Origin: Parus major
Taxonomy: Eukaryota > Chordata > Aves > Passeriformes > Paridae
NCBI RefSeq assembly: GCF_001522545.3
Contig: NC_031768.1
Coordinates: 111,171,212-111,235,211, forward strand
Length of the DNA: 64,000 nt
Direction: 5' to 3'
Shown one piece after another: positions 1 to 12,300 of this stretch (position 1 is the first letter of the stretch; each line of letters starts with the position of its first letter). The notes beneath the pieces were generated by a model, which saw only the letters and a program-made list of their open reading frames with translations, was not told the origin of the DNA and did no database searches. Position numbers and translations under genes: made by a program.

Positions 1-2214
1 TAGTAAATCAGTCAAGCAGGCAGCTCTCATCTTTGGAGTCCTGGGTTATGACTTACTTAAGGTGTTAATTACGAACGTCTTGGGTATCCACCCCTCGCTT
101 AATTAATCTCCACACTCCAGATCACAACCAAAGCTCTCCCAGCACTGAGGGTCTCACCCCAGTGGAGGAGAGGGGAAGCTGCTGCAGGATCCAGGCCTGA
201 AGCTGTGCAAATTCCTGTGCACCACAGGCATTTTTCCTCCAGCAGTGTCTTCCAGCTCTCAGCTTCCTGATGGAAACAGGCATCCTCAAAACCACAGCAC
301 AGCACAACACCCCACCAAAGGAGCTTCTGCAGGTTTTAGTGCCACCCCTATTGAAATCCCCATTGATGAAAGGAAAAGGAAGCTGAAAACAGTTAAGAAA
401 GGTCACATGAAAGTGGGAGACAACAGAGATCAAGAAAGAGCTGGATACCAACAAGAGAAATACATAAAATAGAATTAAAAAAATATAAAAATAGACATAG
501 GCATGTCAGAGGCAATTAGATTTAAATGTTTCAGGACCTGGACTTTTCTCATAAAGTGTATTAAGTGGGGAAACACTGGCAAACATGGCTTGTTTCACTG
601 CACTACACAGAGCACTCACTAATTAAAAATAAATAAATCGAAACTTAGATTTCTCTGCACATTCTGCTCTTGTTACCTGTGTAACTTGATTTTTAAAGAT
701 TTTTGATGTCTTCTAAAGCTTTTTGAGTTGCCATTCTTTTCAACCAGCTTCAGCATGAACATTCTTCCTCTATGATTAGTCTTGCACTTGAGTTAAAGAT
801 CTAATTCCATAATGAGCTCATCAGGTTATGGGAGCTTCTCCATCTATCATTTATGCAATCCATTTATGACTGAAAAGGCACACACATTATTGCAAAGCAT
901 TACTAACCACTGTAACGACCTCTAAGCATTTTTTAAGAACTTTTTTGTTTGGTTTTTCTGCCCACAGTCAAGCTTTAATTAAGATTGCAGTTAACTGAGG
1001 CCTCACAGGCTACGTCTGGGCCATTTTCAATTTAGTGGCTCATCTCTGGCTACATTCTGGATTGCTACAGCACAACAATTTTCAGAAGCTAAAATTGTCT
1101 AACCAGGGATTATTATACAGAATGTCTGACCTCTCTTTTCACACCTAAAGGATGGAAAAGCAGTATTTCTCAGGTAATGCACTTTGCCTGCAGACCCATT
1201 GGATTTGGCTCTGAAACTCCAGGTGAAGATCACGCTTGATGAATAATCACAGATTTAACATCCTCAGTCCAACTTTGCTTCTGCTCAACATTTGCACCAG
1301 ATAAAGTGTAGTTAAAAAAATAATTTAAGCAAAAAATATTTCTTCTGAGTGAACAGAGGAATAGTTTTATCATGTAGAGTTTTTTTTCCTGACCGTGCAT
1401 GCATAAATTTTACTATTCAGGGTAAAACTATGGTTTCACTATTATTATTTTAATAGAGACTAAAACAACATTTCCACTTTCTGAGCAGAACCAAATGTGT
1501 TACAGAGGCATCTGTTTATAGCTGTCAAAGGTCTGGCTTCTCAGCAGGTGTGAAATCACCAATAACTAACATACCTGCAAATTCCAGTCACGGTTTTTAT
1601 ATGGAAACAGTCTGGCTGATGATGCAGAAGTGAAACGTGGACAAAAGGCAGGGTTTTTTCCACTAAAGACCTGGCTGAATCTCAACAGATAACCTAGAAC
1701 AAATCTCTTTTGCAGAAATACAATTACTATCAAAGCACAGTAAAATATACATATGCCACATCACCCGCAAGGCTGTTGAAAATACTTGGAAATGTGCTGC
1801 TTAATAGCTTAGCACTGGAATTCAAATTGAGAGCACCTCTTTTTATTTCATTAAGACTTCTGATTTGGTTTTGATATCCTAATTTTTCATGACTAACTTT
1901 TGAGTAGTGAGCACTTGAGAATATTGTAATTTTTTTAATCTACTTTTTTTTCCAGTTAAAGTTAACCAACACTTAGCTTTCTACAGCTGATTTCTTCTCC
2001 TTGCTGCAAGTTTTGCAGACAGAGATAAGGATGATGGCTTCATCTCTCATGGATCCAAAGTGCTGCAGAGGAACAATTTCACATGCCATTACCTTTAGGC
2101 CTCTTTGGACACAAACATTAAGTTGCAGCTGCATTGTAAAAAGCTAAAATGAATCTCAATTTTTGTTTTACTTGGAACCCCGTGGACAGTCTTTGGTTCA
2201 GAAGTCACCCAGAG
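1..2214. other. Intergenic or intronic DNA, no gene seen
   Basis: AT-rich unique sequence before the first CR1. The open frames here (up to 110 codons near 122-454) overlap one another on both strands and show no domain, conserved motif or splice-site pairing. There is no simple repeat of note beyond short T runs near 1380 and 1940. I see no RNA gene or element end. Function unknown; it may contain regulatory DNA that cannot be recognised from one genome. Confidence 0.6.
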
Positions 2215-2487
2215 GAAGGATCACATAGTGACAGGAGAAGGGGCTTCAGATGGAAAGAAAATGGGTTTAGATTGGATTTTAGGAAGGAATTGTTCTCTGT
2301 GAGGGTGGTGAGCCCTGGCACAGGGTGCCCAGAGCATCTGTGGCTGCCCCTGGATCCCTGGAAGTGCCCAAGGCCAGGCTGGATGGGGCTTGGAGGAGCC
2401 TGGGACAGTGGAAGGTGTCCCTGCCATGGCAGGGGGTGGCACTGGATGAGCTTTAGGGTCACTTCCAACCAAAGCCATTCTATGACT
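2215..2487 (+). mobile_element. CR1 LINE, 5'-truncated 3' end
   Basis: This is a dead copy of CR1, the main bird non-LTR retrotransposon. It reads in sense with the usual order of the CR1 tail: an AGGAAGGATCACATAGTGACAG-like start, a GGTTTAGATTGGATTTTAGGAAG stretch, GTGAGGGTGGTGAG, CACAGGGTGCCCAGAG, TGGATCCCTGGAAGTGCCCA, GGCCAGGCTGGATGGGGCTT, GGAAGGTGTCCCTGCCATGG and GGTCACTTCCAACC. It ends in AAAGCCATTCTATGA, which matches the short terminal repeat typical of CR1. The reverse transcriptase and endonuclease frames are absent, as expected from 5' truncation. The 5' border is approximate. Open frames of 85-114 codons lying across it are by-products of the repeat and not genes. Family assignment is from recalled consensus; subfamily not determined. 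Confidence 0.93.
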
Positions 2488-5400
2488 TTTTGATCATGAA
2501 TTTGTTACTCTTGAGCCCCTTGTCATTCAACACAATGAGATAAAACAATTTTATCAGTTCATCTGGATGTCTAACGTGGCCTCCCACTCCACATGGGCGA
2601 AATAAAAAGGAGACCCTCTTAAAAATAAAAATTTCATACAAACAAGTAGGTGCTCAAAAAAAAAACCCCACAAATCACTGAGGGATTTTTTTCTCCCCAC
2701 CCAAATAGATTATATTGAAACATCACTCACCAAAATGCAATGTTTGAAATAGTTCATACAGTCCAACCCAAACACAGGCAAAAATTCCACAGCCCCCATG
2801 AAAGTTTGCTTTTGAGTCCACACCTTTGCCTGTTTGGGAGCACCACCATGCAGGCAGAGGGGGGGACTGCTGCAGAGTGTTAAGGGTGACAGCTTAAATA
2901 AGAGCCATCACTGTGTAAATAGTTTGACAGTCATTTCAATTTCATTTCTTTGTGATGGGGACAGACATCTGATGTCTTATTTCCACATGAGAGAAACACA
3001 TATTTTAATAATCCCAGCATTTCTCACCAGCTGGCTATGAATATTCAATTATAAAAATAAATTTTCTAAAATATTTTCCATCCTGGCCTTTTTTCCTTCC
3101 ACATGAAATTAAAATAAAGATGTGGGAAAAGTCATAGTTGCTTGGTCTACATTCCATTTTCCATCTCTCTTGCTGTGGACTTGCGGAATACTAAAACTAT
3201 TCAAAAATCACAAGAAATCTTGGGTGGCACCCTCCAGATCTCACAGGTTTTGTTCAGGTCTAAATGCTCATCTGTAAGGACTTAAAAAAAGACCAGAAAG
3301 TGGTAGCCACCACGGCTTTATCTGTCATGCTATCCTCTCCTCTGTGACTGTTTGGTACAGAATAAAAGATGGTGTAACCTGTACTAGCCTGACACCAGGA
3401 GAAGATTGAGTACAAAGTTAATCAGAAAAAAATTACTTTCATTCCTTTATCTGACTTGTAATCCTCCAGGACTGGAGGAGCACAGGAATTGGAGTCCATG
3501 CTGCTGCTCCTTAAGATTCATACCTGGCCAAGGATGTGCCTGTTGTGCCTCTACAAGGCCAACTGAATATATAAATAGATTAAGGGACATCCATCTAGAA
3601 TCCACCAGGAACTACAAATATCTAGCAGTTATTCTTACAGAAGTCAATGGAAGTATTACAACAATTTTAATGAATGTTGTACAAGATTCAAGGACAGGGA
3701 AATAAAAGGTTTTGTTCCTGTGACTACCTTACACTTATTCTGATTTCTGCTATAATGTTTGGGTTTTTTTATTCTTTCTCCAAGCATTTAAGAGGAACAA
3801 ATATTTGTATAGGTGCTACACAATTGTGCTATAGGGAAATGTTGAATTACAAACTCAACTTAGTTCCTGAGAAATTGTAATTACTGCCCAGGAGAGCATA
3901 CAGCAAGAGGCTGCTTCCTCTCTGGTGTGGGAACCAGAAGTGTGCTGTGCACCTGATCAGAAAAAGAGAAATAAATCCCCCAAATTTTAAAAAAAATAAA
4001 ATAAATTCCCACAACCAGAGTACTCACACAGATTCACACCAATATGTCTGGAATTTCAGAGTTCTGCACAGATGTCAGAGAGGGGACTGGGATAAGAGGG
4101 ACCAGTACCTGGTAATTATGGTTACATGAGCTGACAGAAAGGAAATTTGAGTTTAGAAACTCTCTCTCCCAAGCCCAGAGGCCAGTAGAACACCTTCTGT
4201 TCAGCAGAAGCAATCCCTTTCACTTCCACAGTACGGCTCCAGATAACACAGGACACATGCAAAGGGCATGATCATGTCTTGCTTTTTCCTCAGCCATGTA
4301 TCAAGAGTTCCAAAGATGTGCCACCATCACCTCAGAGCATTGCAGAAACCCTCAGCTACATGTCCAGCTTCAAAATTCCTGAGATATGCTAAAAAGTAGG
4401 CCTAAAATCAATAAATGCTTAGGTTTTTTAATTTGCCCACCTGCACTCACAGTATATAAAATTCAAGTATTTCAAAATCCATGGGGGGCAAAATTCTTTT
4501 CCAATAAAAACTCAGGTGAAAAGCAGATTTCAGCCCATATTGTGATACTGATGAAGCCACTCAGCTGTGGCAATGTGACAAACCCCAGCTGGATGAGAGC
4601 AAGAGCTGTGTGGCCAGCCAGAATTTCTTCTTAAAAGCCAGACCAGCGGTGCCTTCATCCTTCCCATCTTCTGTACCAAATAAAGCCAGCCCAGAGAGAG
4701 CTGAAGAGTTTGGTAATGTAGAAACCAAAGTTCTCTCCCTCAAGAAGTGCTTCCATGTGGGTGCATTCTGAGCTGCAGCACTTAGAGGATCACAGCCCTT
4801 GTGTAAGTTGCTGCTTTTCTCAGTGGCTGTATTGCAGGAGCAGCAGCAGAGGGGCTGTAACACAGCTGGAGACCCCTGGAAACCATTCTGATTTACTGGG
4901 GTGGCTGCACACAGCACTGTGGTGCTGCCCTCCTGCTCCTCTGAGGGCAATCCTGTGCTCAGAAAATCCATCTCTCCTTTTCACACCGCCTGGGGCAGAA
5001 CCCCTGAAGGACTGTGGGCTTTTGAAACACACTCTTTGGAGGGTGGAGATATGCAAAGCCAGCTCCAGGCTCGGTGGGAGTGCTGGTGCTGGGCTTTCCA
5101 TCCAGCAGGGTTCCTCTCTCCAGGCCAGCTCCCTCATTAAGAACAAGTGCTGATTGTAGCCATGCACAGTCACTGAGGAGGAGGATGCAGGCAAACAAAT
5201 TCTCCTTAAGCCTTTGCCCCATGGCTGTTGAAAAAATTTGCATATTGCCTTCCCAGATTAAATTCTTAAGAGGTATTTGAACTTCCAACTAAGCAAAGTT
5301 TCCCAGAGAGCTGCAATCAAGGGACTGGATGGAGATGCCTCACTGATGGGAAGCAGACTTCAGGAAACACTGGAGCATGTTTGTCCCTGAGGAGAAGGAA

Positions 5401-6565
5401 AACCTGAGTTTCCAAGCAGAGAGATTCTTTAGAGAGCAGCCAGGTCACCTGTAATGGGCCTGTCCTCTAAATGTCACTATGGTCCATCCAATATTGGCAA
5501 GGTGATTATTCTACTTTGGCCATGATAAAAATAAGCACAGCCTGGCTCATTAATTTCCTTTATCCATTTTTGTTTCAGGAGCTGAGAGTTTCAAAGGGGC
5601 TGAGCATCTCAGGAACACAGATTTACCACCTTAGGCAGCTCCAAAGTCATGGAGCACACTGAATTTCTTCCTCTGCAGGAACTGGAAGAGGCCGAGTCCT
5701 CAGTACACTCTGAACAAGTGAAGCTCATTTGGCTTTGAGAGTGATAACTGATTTCCAACAGCTGTCAAACTGACCAAAACAGCTTTAAAATACACTGTAG
5801 AGCAACAGGATGAAAGTCACACTATATTCTCATAGAGCTGCAGAAGCTGTGATTTCAAGTCCAATCTGTAAGTCTGAATTTCTTCAGAAGAAATGGATGT
5901 GAGTTCATTTCCTGGTTGTGCTGTAAAGGACCTCTGTGATTATAAGGCACAGGAGAACCAGGGCTCTATAAATGTGAAGTAATAAACTTTCCTTACCTAA
6001 ATAACACAGGGGCTGTGTGTTCCTGTTTGAACTACACCCTCTGACAGTACAGGTTAAAGCAGAGGATAAGTCAATTCATCCAGGGGCTGCTACTGGATAA
6101 ATAATACAAAATCATGGCAAATGATACCTCACAAAAGGCATGCATTGAGGTGGACAATGTGGACTCTCCTCAAACATGGAGCTGCCTGCTTGTAGGAAGT
6201 CTTTAGTTCTGATTAATCATTTGTAATCTGATCAAATGGAAGAAAGCAAGCTGCCTGGTGCTAATGACTATTTTCCCTTTCTTAACAGCTGACCCAACAA
6301 TTGGGCATCCTTCTGGGCTGAGGGACAAATTAATATTCCTAATGAAGGCATTTAAAGGCTGAAGCAGCCTGCATATGGGGATGCAGCTAAAAGTAGGGTA
6401 AGCAGTAAGCAATTAGCTGCAGATAAACCATGGATCAGTCTGGCTGGATGATAAACTGCAATTTCAGCTTTTGCCTCCTCAGTGTGTTTCACAAACACAA
6501 TAGGCAGGCTCACACTGAAATGTGAGCAAAATATGACTCTTCTGTTGAGGGAACACATTCCTTCA

Positions 6566-6590
6566 TTCCTTTCTTCCTTCCTTCCTTCCT
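6566..6590. repeat. (TTCC)n microsatellite
   Basis: A short run of TTCC units with one interruption near its left end (TTCCTTTCTTCC), followed by three clean units. Likely length-variable. No link to a gene. Confidence 0.9.
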
Positions 6591-7507
6591 GCTCTCTAGG
6601 AGCCAGGGGGAAGGTTTGGTGTGGACACCTTCTCAAGTTTGCACAATCAAACCCTTCTAAAAACCCAGGGAAAGTGTTCACATTACCATGTGAGTGTTCC
6701 ATTGGGAAGGGGAAGACACCACCAGTGTGATGAGCAGATCAGACTCTCTGATATTATGCATTGGAGCAGTTAACTGTCTGTCCATAAAATCTGATTGATG
6801 AGTACTGAAAAGGTGATGTCTTGTAGCTACAGTTTTTATTGAAAATAAAACTTGTATTTCATGTTCCTTTGTCAACACTGGGGCTTCTTTAGTATTAAAA
6901 TATACTAAATACTCACTTCACTACCTGAATTCACAAAGTAGAGTTTCTACTGATGTTTGAAAAGGACTAGAGGTAACAGAAATTTAAGAAATGCCAAATG
7001 AGCAAAACATTAATCTGGGGGATACAAGAAAAAACAAAAGAAACACTAAAAACCTCTTCAGATTAATCTTAGGATTTCTGTTACAAATTATTTCAATTGG
7101 AGTCATTTTAAGGTTCAACTCACTTGCACCCCTTGGTTTGAATGACAGTGTCAGAGGCCTGGTCTACACCTTCATTAGTAACAAAAATTCTGATCAAACA
7201 CCCTGGGTTACACTGGGGTCAGTGTTAAAAGGAAGTCAAATGAAAAGAAGGTATAGCCAGGGCTGTTTGAACCACTAACCACAACATCAGGTTAATCTGA
7301 GCAACAATTTTACAAGAATTGACTAATTTCCTTTTTTTTTAGTGGTGATTTTTATTCTTTTGGATGTAGAGACACAGGAGAAGTTCTAGGGGACCTGTTC
7401 ACTGAGGCCCAGTGCAGCACTGTGAATTGTGATAGATACCTCCAATAATTCTGTCAGCACTTCATGTGTGAAATACATCACCAAATTGTGTGTATTTATT
7501 TCCTTCT

Positions 7508-7520
7508 ACACACACACACA
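7508..7520. repeat. (AC)n microsatellite, short
   Basis: Thirteen bases of alternating A and C inside unique sequence. Short for a polymorphic marker. Confidence 0.85.
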
Positions 7521-8967
7521 GAGGAAAAGGCCCTTTCTTGCTCCTACTCCCATACATGCACCTCCAAAAATCACCACTGAGAGTTATTTATATTTATAGT
7601 GCACTGGACCAAGTCCTGACCTCTTCTCAGAGGTTTTCTCTGCATGCCAAAGCATGGGCAGGGCTGTGGGATTTGCTGCAGGCTCAAGCTGTATTCCACC
7701 CTCTCTCTAGTTGTGAACCTGATTTCTAAAATCAAGTCCTCTCTGTCTGAAGTGGGTTCTGGAACACATTCTGATAGTCAGATAAAGACAGGAGTGTTTT
7801 GGAGCTGGTCCTTCTCCTTATCACAGTTAACAACAGTGAAGATAGCAGGAAAGTTATCTGGAAGTTTAGTACCTAAGTTCTGGATGACCAGAATGGAAAA
7901 ATGATCTCACCTTGATAGAATTTTTGGGAGGCATTTACAGAGAAATAGAAATGACAGAAGTGCTCTTTGTATGTTTCTTTTGTAGAAAGTTTACTATAGT
8001 TGAATAGAATTTACTTAAAAAGGCCTGCAGGAACCAAAGCACTTCTACCCTCAGTGAAGAAAGGCAGGCTGAGAGACTGTCAAATAACACAGAACAAAAT
8101 AATTTCTGTTTTTAACCATCCTACAGAGTCCTCTGCATGTGATGTAATTCCCAGTTCAATTCCACAGAGAAGCTATCATTTCCTATTAGAGTCCATGGGG
8201 TGTTTGCATGTTGGTTTCCTTTCTCAGACTCCTTAGCATAGCCAGAAAATTCATTTTCTCTGTACAAACTAAATGGTGGAGCTCTTTTCCCTCTGAAGTC
8301 ACATGACGTCTGTCACCACAAAAAAACAGCCTAACGCTTGTTTTGGAACCTATTTCCTTGCATATGGTTTCTGGATGGAGGCAAATATCACTGCACTATT
8401 TAACCAATATATTGTCATACAGTGATTAATTTCTCTTTTATTTTCAGCATGAAAATCTGTGGCTCAGACCCCCATGTGGTAAAATAATAAGCTGAAATAT
8501 TAGCCACCGCCACCATCTGTTACCTGTCCCTGACTTCACCCACTTTTTCAAGGGCCAATTGCAATTTCAAACTCTGTCATTGAATGAGTCTATTTTCTTA
8601 CACGTTATTACCTAGATGACTTCAGTAATTCTGCCTAAATGGGGCCTGAAAAAGAAATGCTGAGAGCAGTGAACACAAGTAATATATTTGCATAATGCAG
8701 TGGAAGAGAGAGTGCTGTGAGAGGAAATTCTCAGGGCTGGTGTCTCCTGTCAGTTTTTAAAGGAGGGTGACTCCACTGCCTGCTCTGGGGTCCCTCCAGA
8801 GAGCCATGAGAGAGAGAAATGAGGTTTTCAGCATCCCACTCCTCACCAAAGTCATCCATTGTGTACAAGGAGTGAGAGATAATAACCCAGTCCTTCTTTT
8901 GGTATGCCTGCCTATCACATGCTGGTTTTGTCAGATGGGTGTTTATACAGTTGAATTTATCATGTCC

Positions 8968-9035
8968 AAAACAAAGGAAAGTAAGAGGGACAGGGAAAGA
9001 AAGAAGGATAAGGAAACCCAAGCAAAAAGAGGAAA
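8968..9035. repeat. Purine-rich low-complexity tract
   Basis: Nearly all A and G on the plus strand (AAAGGAAAG, GGGAAAGAAAGAAGG, AAAAAGAGGAAA), broken by a few pyrimidines. It is low-complexity sequence; the 92-codon frame through it is a lysine/arginine-rich artefact. Confidence 0.7.
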
Positions 9036-9320
9036 CATATTTTAGGAAAATATGAGGGGGAGATCAATAAGAAAAGTATACTGTAATTAATATTCCCATT
9101 AACTCATAGGACTGATGACATTAATGTGCCCTGCAAGTCTGGCATGCAGCCCTTCGAAGACATGAAAAAACACAAAGGTTTCCTTTGCAGAGGAACCTTT
9201 GCCACTGGAGGGCTCAGCACTGGAGGCACAGCTCTGTGACAAGCAGGAAACATTCCCATGGAGCAAGGTAAGGCAACCAAGCCTAGGAAGCAAACACACA
9301 TTTAGAATCCATACTATCAC

Positions 9321-9388
9321 TCTTATTTTAGGGTTTGGTTTTGTTGTTGGTTTTTTGCTGTTTTTTTATTTTATTTTTTCTTTGGGGG
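9321..9388. repeat. T/G-rich low-complexity tract
   Basis: Begins TCTTATTTTAGGG and continues as GGTTTTGTTGTTGG, a T7 run, ATTTTATTTTTTC and a G5 run. Almost only T and G on the plus strand. It may be the decayed poly-A tail of a minus-strand retroposon, but no element body can be seen next to it. Confidence 0.75.
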
Positions 9389-12300
9389 ACCCTGCAAAGG
9401 CAGAAGCTGTGCCTCTGCATTTTACCAGCAGCAGCTTTGTAAACACTACTGCTGTTTCCAAAAAAGAACTAGAAACAAATGGCATTTCTTGTAGCAGCCC
9501 TTCTTTTGTTCCCATTTGAGCAGGAGAATAACTCCCACCTTCGTGCCTTTAGACAAAGCTGTGTTTAGAGGTGTCCTCTTCTCTGTGTGCAAGTTCTAGC
9601 TGGGGTCCACCCTTAAGGCTGCAAAGTTTGAACTTTGGAACTGCATGAACAGCACGGCATCAGTAAAGAATGACACTTTTCTACCATATGTGTAAAATGC
9701 TAGATTTCTTTAGCAATGAGGTGAAATTTTGTTATGAAAGTTTTAATTTTGTGTGAGCAATTGCTCTATTCGGAACTGTCTTAAATAACACTTTTACCAC
9801 AGCACCTGCCTATGTTAGTTTTCTTATTTTTACACAGGCACAGAAAAACATTTCACTCAGCTGAATGAATGCTGATGTGTCATGACTGGACTGCATTTTC
9901 CCCACGAGCTGGTTCAAATCACACATGCTCTGAGGCACTGAGGTGCGGGAAGAGCACAACCACAAAATCCCACTCTCCCCCTTAGCCCGAGCACATCATC
10001 GGGACACCACCAAGGGAAAATCCCTGAGGAGGCACTTCAGGCCACGTGGGGGGAGCTTTGTTTTCTACATCCATCTCTTGGGTGTCTCTCCCTGGAATAT
10101 CAGGCCAGATTCCTGGTGGGAGTAAAGAGCTCAGCCTGGCTGCGTGGCACAGAGCTGCCCCCAAAACCAGCTACTCATGTTTATGTGCAGGAACAGTCTG
10201 GATGTCACCCTCATGTCTGGCTCACCATCCAGAAGACCATAACTGTTTGACATAAGCCATGTATTTGTTATTTTAGGGGGCTGGTTAGAAGGAGATGGCA
10301 AAGGTTTAGGAGTCAATGATCTCCATCAGCTCTACAAACAAGGCAAGACTGCTGGGCTTTGTTTTCTTTTGGGAGCTTTCCAAGCATCAGTACTTTGCAA
10401 GTTACCCCCATAAGCAATTCAGTGTCTGTTTCAAGTTAATGTGCTTTGTTTTTCAGGCCACAAATAAAATCAGAACAAAGCAAAAGTTCACATTTGTTTG
10501 AAAACAACCCACATTGTGTATCGTGTGAAAAGAAAGGTAAAAAGAGGGTCAAGGAAGCTGGGAGTAGAGAGGGCATGGGATAGGGAAAATCTCTCCAGAG
10601 GAGGGAAAGTGGTTTTTAATACACAGAAAAAGAATACACTGAAGAGGGGAGAAAAAGATAATAGTATGAAAGTCTGCAGGAAAATAACTCTGAAATATTG
10701 TAGCTCTCTTTTTCCTAGTGAGGTTCTGGTCTCACTCATAAGAGGGTCACAGGGACTGAAAGCACTCTCGTAATTCCATTGTATTAGAGACATATGAAGT
10801 AGATGACATCAATAAAACCAAGATACCAGGCCAAATCCTGCCCTTGATTACAGTCATTCAACTAATTTAAGAACCTTGTTCAACATAACCTTTTAATTCT
10901 CTGATTCCAGAGCAACCGTGGAGGACTTGCATTAATCAGACGTCGAACACACTCATACCTTTGTTAAAACAAACTTAACCATAGAAGGATTTAGAGGGAT
11001 TTTTTTCCTTTTCTTCTTAGTAGCAGCAAAGATCTGTTTCCAGATCTATGTATGTGATGCTGTGATAGCTGATTTCCCCCCCTGATTTTCCTACCTTTAT
11101 GATTTCCTGCCACAGCTGTTGTCTCAAGGATGGCACCAGAGTTAGGCTGCTCACCTGGCTCTCAGAAGACCTATTTTTACAATTCTTGGACCTGTTTTTA
11201 CAATCCTCCACCCCTTTAGAAATCCTGGATGAATCTGGAGACAGTGCCTCCCACCTGCCAGGTGGGGCTTACACTTTCCACAAAACAAAAATAGGGAAAA
11301 GGAAAAAGATAAGAGGTACACTTGGGTGCTGAGCTCTTCTCTGGATTGACAGGTTTTCTTTCCTGTGCTGGATTTGTGAAGTCACCCTCAGAAATTTCCA
11401 CTGACTGCCATGGCAACTGCACTGGGCCAGCAGTAGCCACAGTGATGCCAGATGGTGAGAAGTTATGCATATGACTGCCAGAGAGAATTGCTCACTGAAT
11501 GCTAAATTCAGACGAGTGCACTGGATCCAAAGTAAACAGAACTGAGCACAAATGTGGGCAGGGGACAACTTCCCTCCAGTATAAAACCTGTTTAAAAATA
11601 ATACAAGTATTTTGTGGGAAATTAAAGCAGGATAAAGCCATGTGCAGTAGCACAACCACCTACCTATTCACTATCAGTGGGGTTGGTTCACCCTGTCATT
11701 CACTGGGCAGGTTTATCTTGCCATGAATACATGCAAAAGAGAGAAAAAGAGGAAAAAAAAGGCCAGAAGAGCTGATTTGACTAGGATGACTGCTGAGTTG
11801 TTGAACTGTCAGGCTCAGTGACCTCTAAATAAGAGATGAAAGCTTGGAAATCCATGTCACCACCTCAAGACTGGCTTCAAACCTGTGATGACCCATGGCC
11901 ATCAAAATACAAGGAGGAGGTCTTGGTATCCTCCTGCCTTTATGTTCTTAATCCAATTAAGAACAGTAGTTCACATCAAACAATTAAAAACCCCAAACCT
12001 GCACTTTCAGAGGGCTGGAAGACATGAAAAAACCTAAATCTCATCTGTGACATTGAAAGCAATTGTGTCCTTGTCAAAAGCCTGAGATTGAGAAGGCCAA
12101 GCCTCCCTTCCTACACAGCACTGATAGTGAACCTCAGTGCCTGGATATTACAAAAAGGATAGCCAAGGAAAAATTCCATGAATGTATTGTCACCTGGGAT
12201 AAGAAAGGTGACAGAACAGACAGAAATTTTTATTGCTCCTGTAAGGTGTGAGACTACTCTTTGCACTATTTCTGTTTGTTTATTTTTTCTCCCTGGAAAC

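Larger units (their letters stand above)
2488..9320. other. Intergenic or intronic DNA, no gene seen
   Basis: Unique sequence holding only small simple repeats (6566-6590 and 7508-7520) and a purine-rich stretch near 8968-9035. The patch at about 4840-5160 is GC-richer and gives overlapping open frames of 79-136 codons on both strands. That pattern is expected where stop codons are rare and does not show a gene. A pyrimidine tract ending in CAG near 5578 resembles a splice acceptor but has no partner donor or coding frame that I can defend. Confidence 0.55.

Noticed and set aside
122..454. 110-codon minus-strand frame overlapped by plus-strand frames of 75 codons
   Set aside because: No domain, no neighbouring exons and competing frames on both strands; consistent with chance.
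2149..2493. 114-codon frame with overlapping 85- and 87-codon minus frames
   Set aside because: They lie on the CR1 3' end, which is untranslated in the element.
4561..5288. Cluster of frames of 79-136 codons on both strands
   Set aside because: A local GC-rich patch lowers stop frequency in all frames; no family likeness.
5565..5662. Splice-acceptor-like tract ending at 5578 followed by an open frame
   Set aside because: Similar pyrimidine-CAG sequences occur throughout the window; no donor or protein likeness supports an exon.
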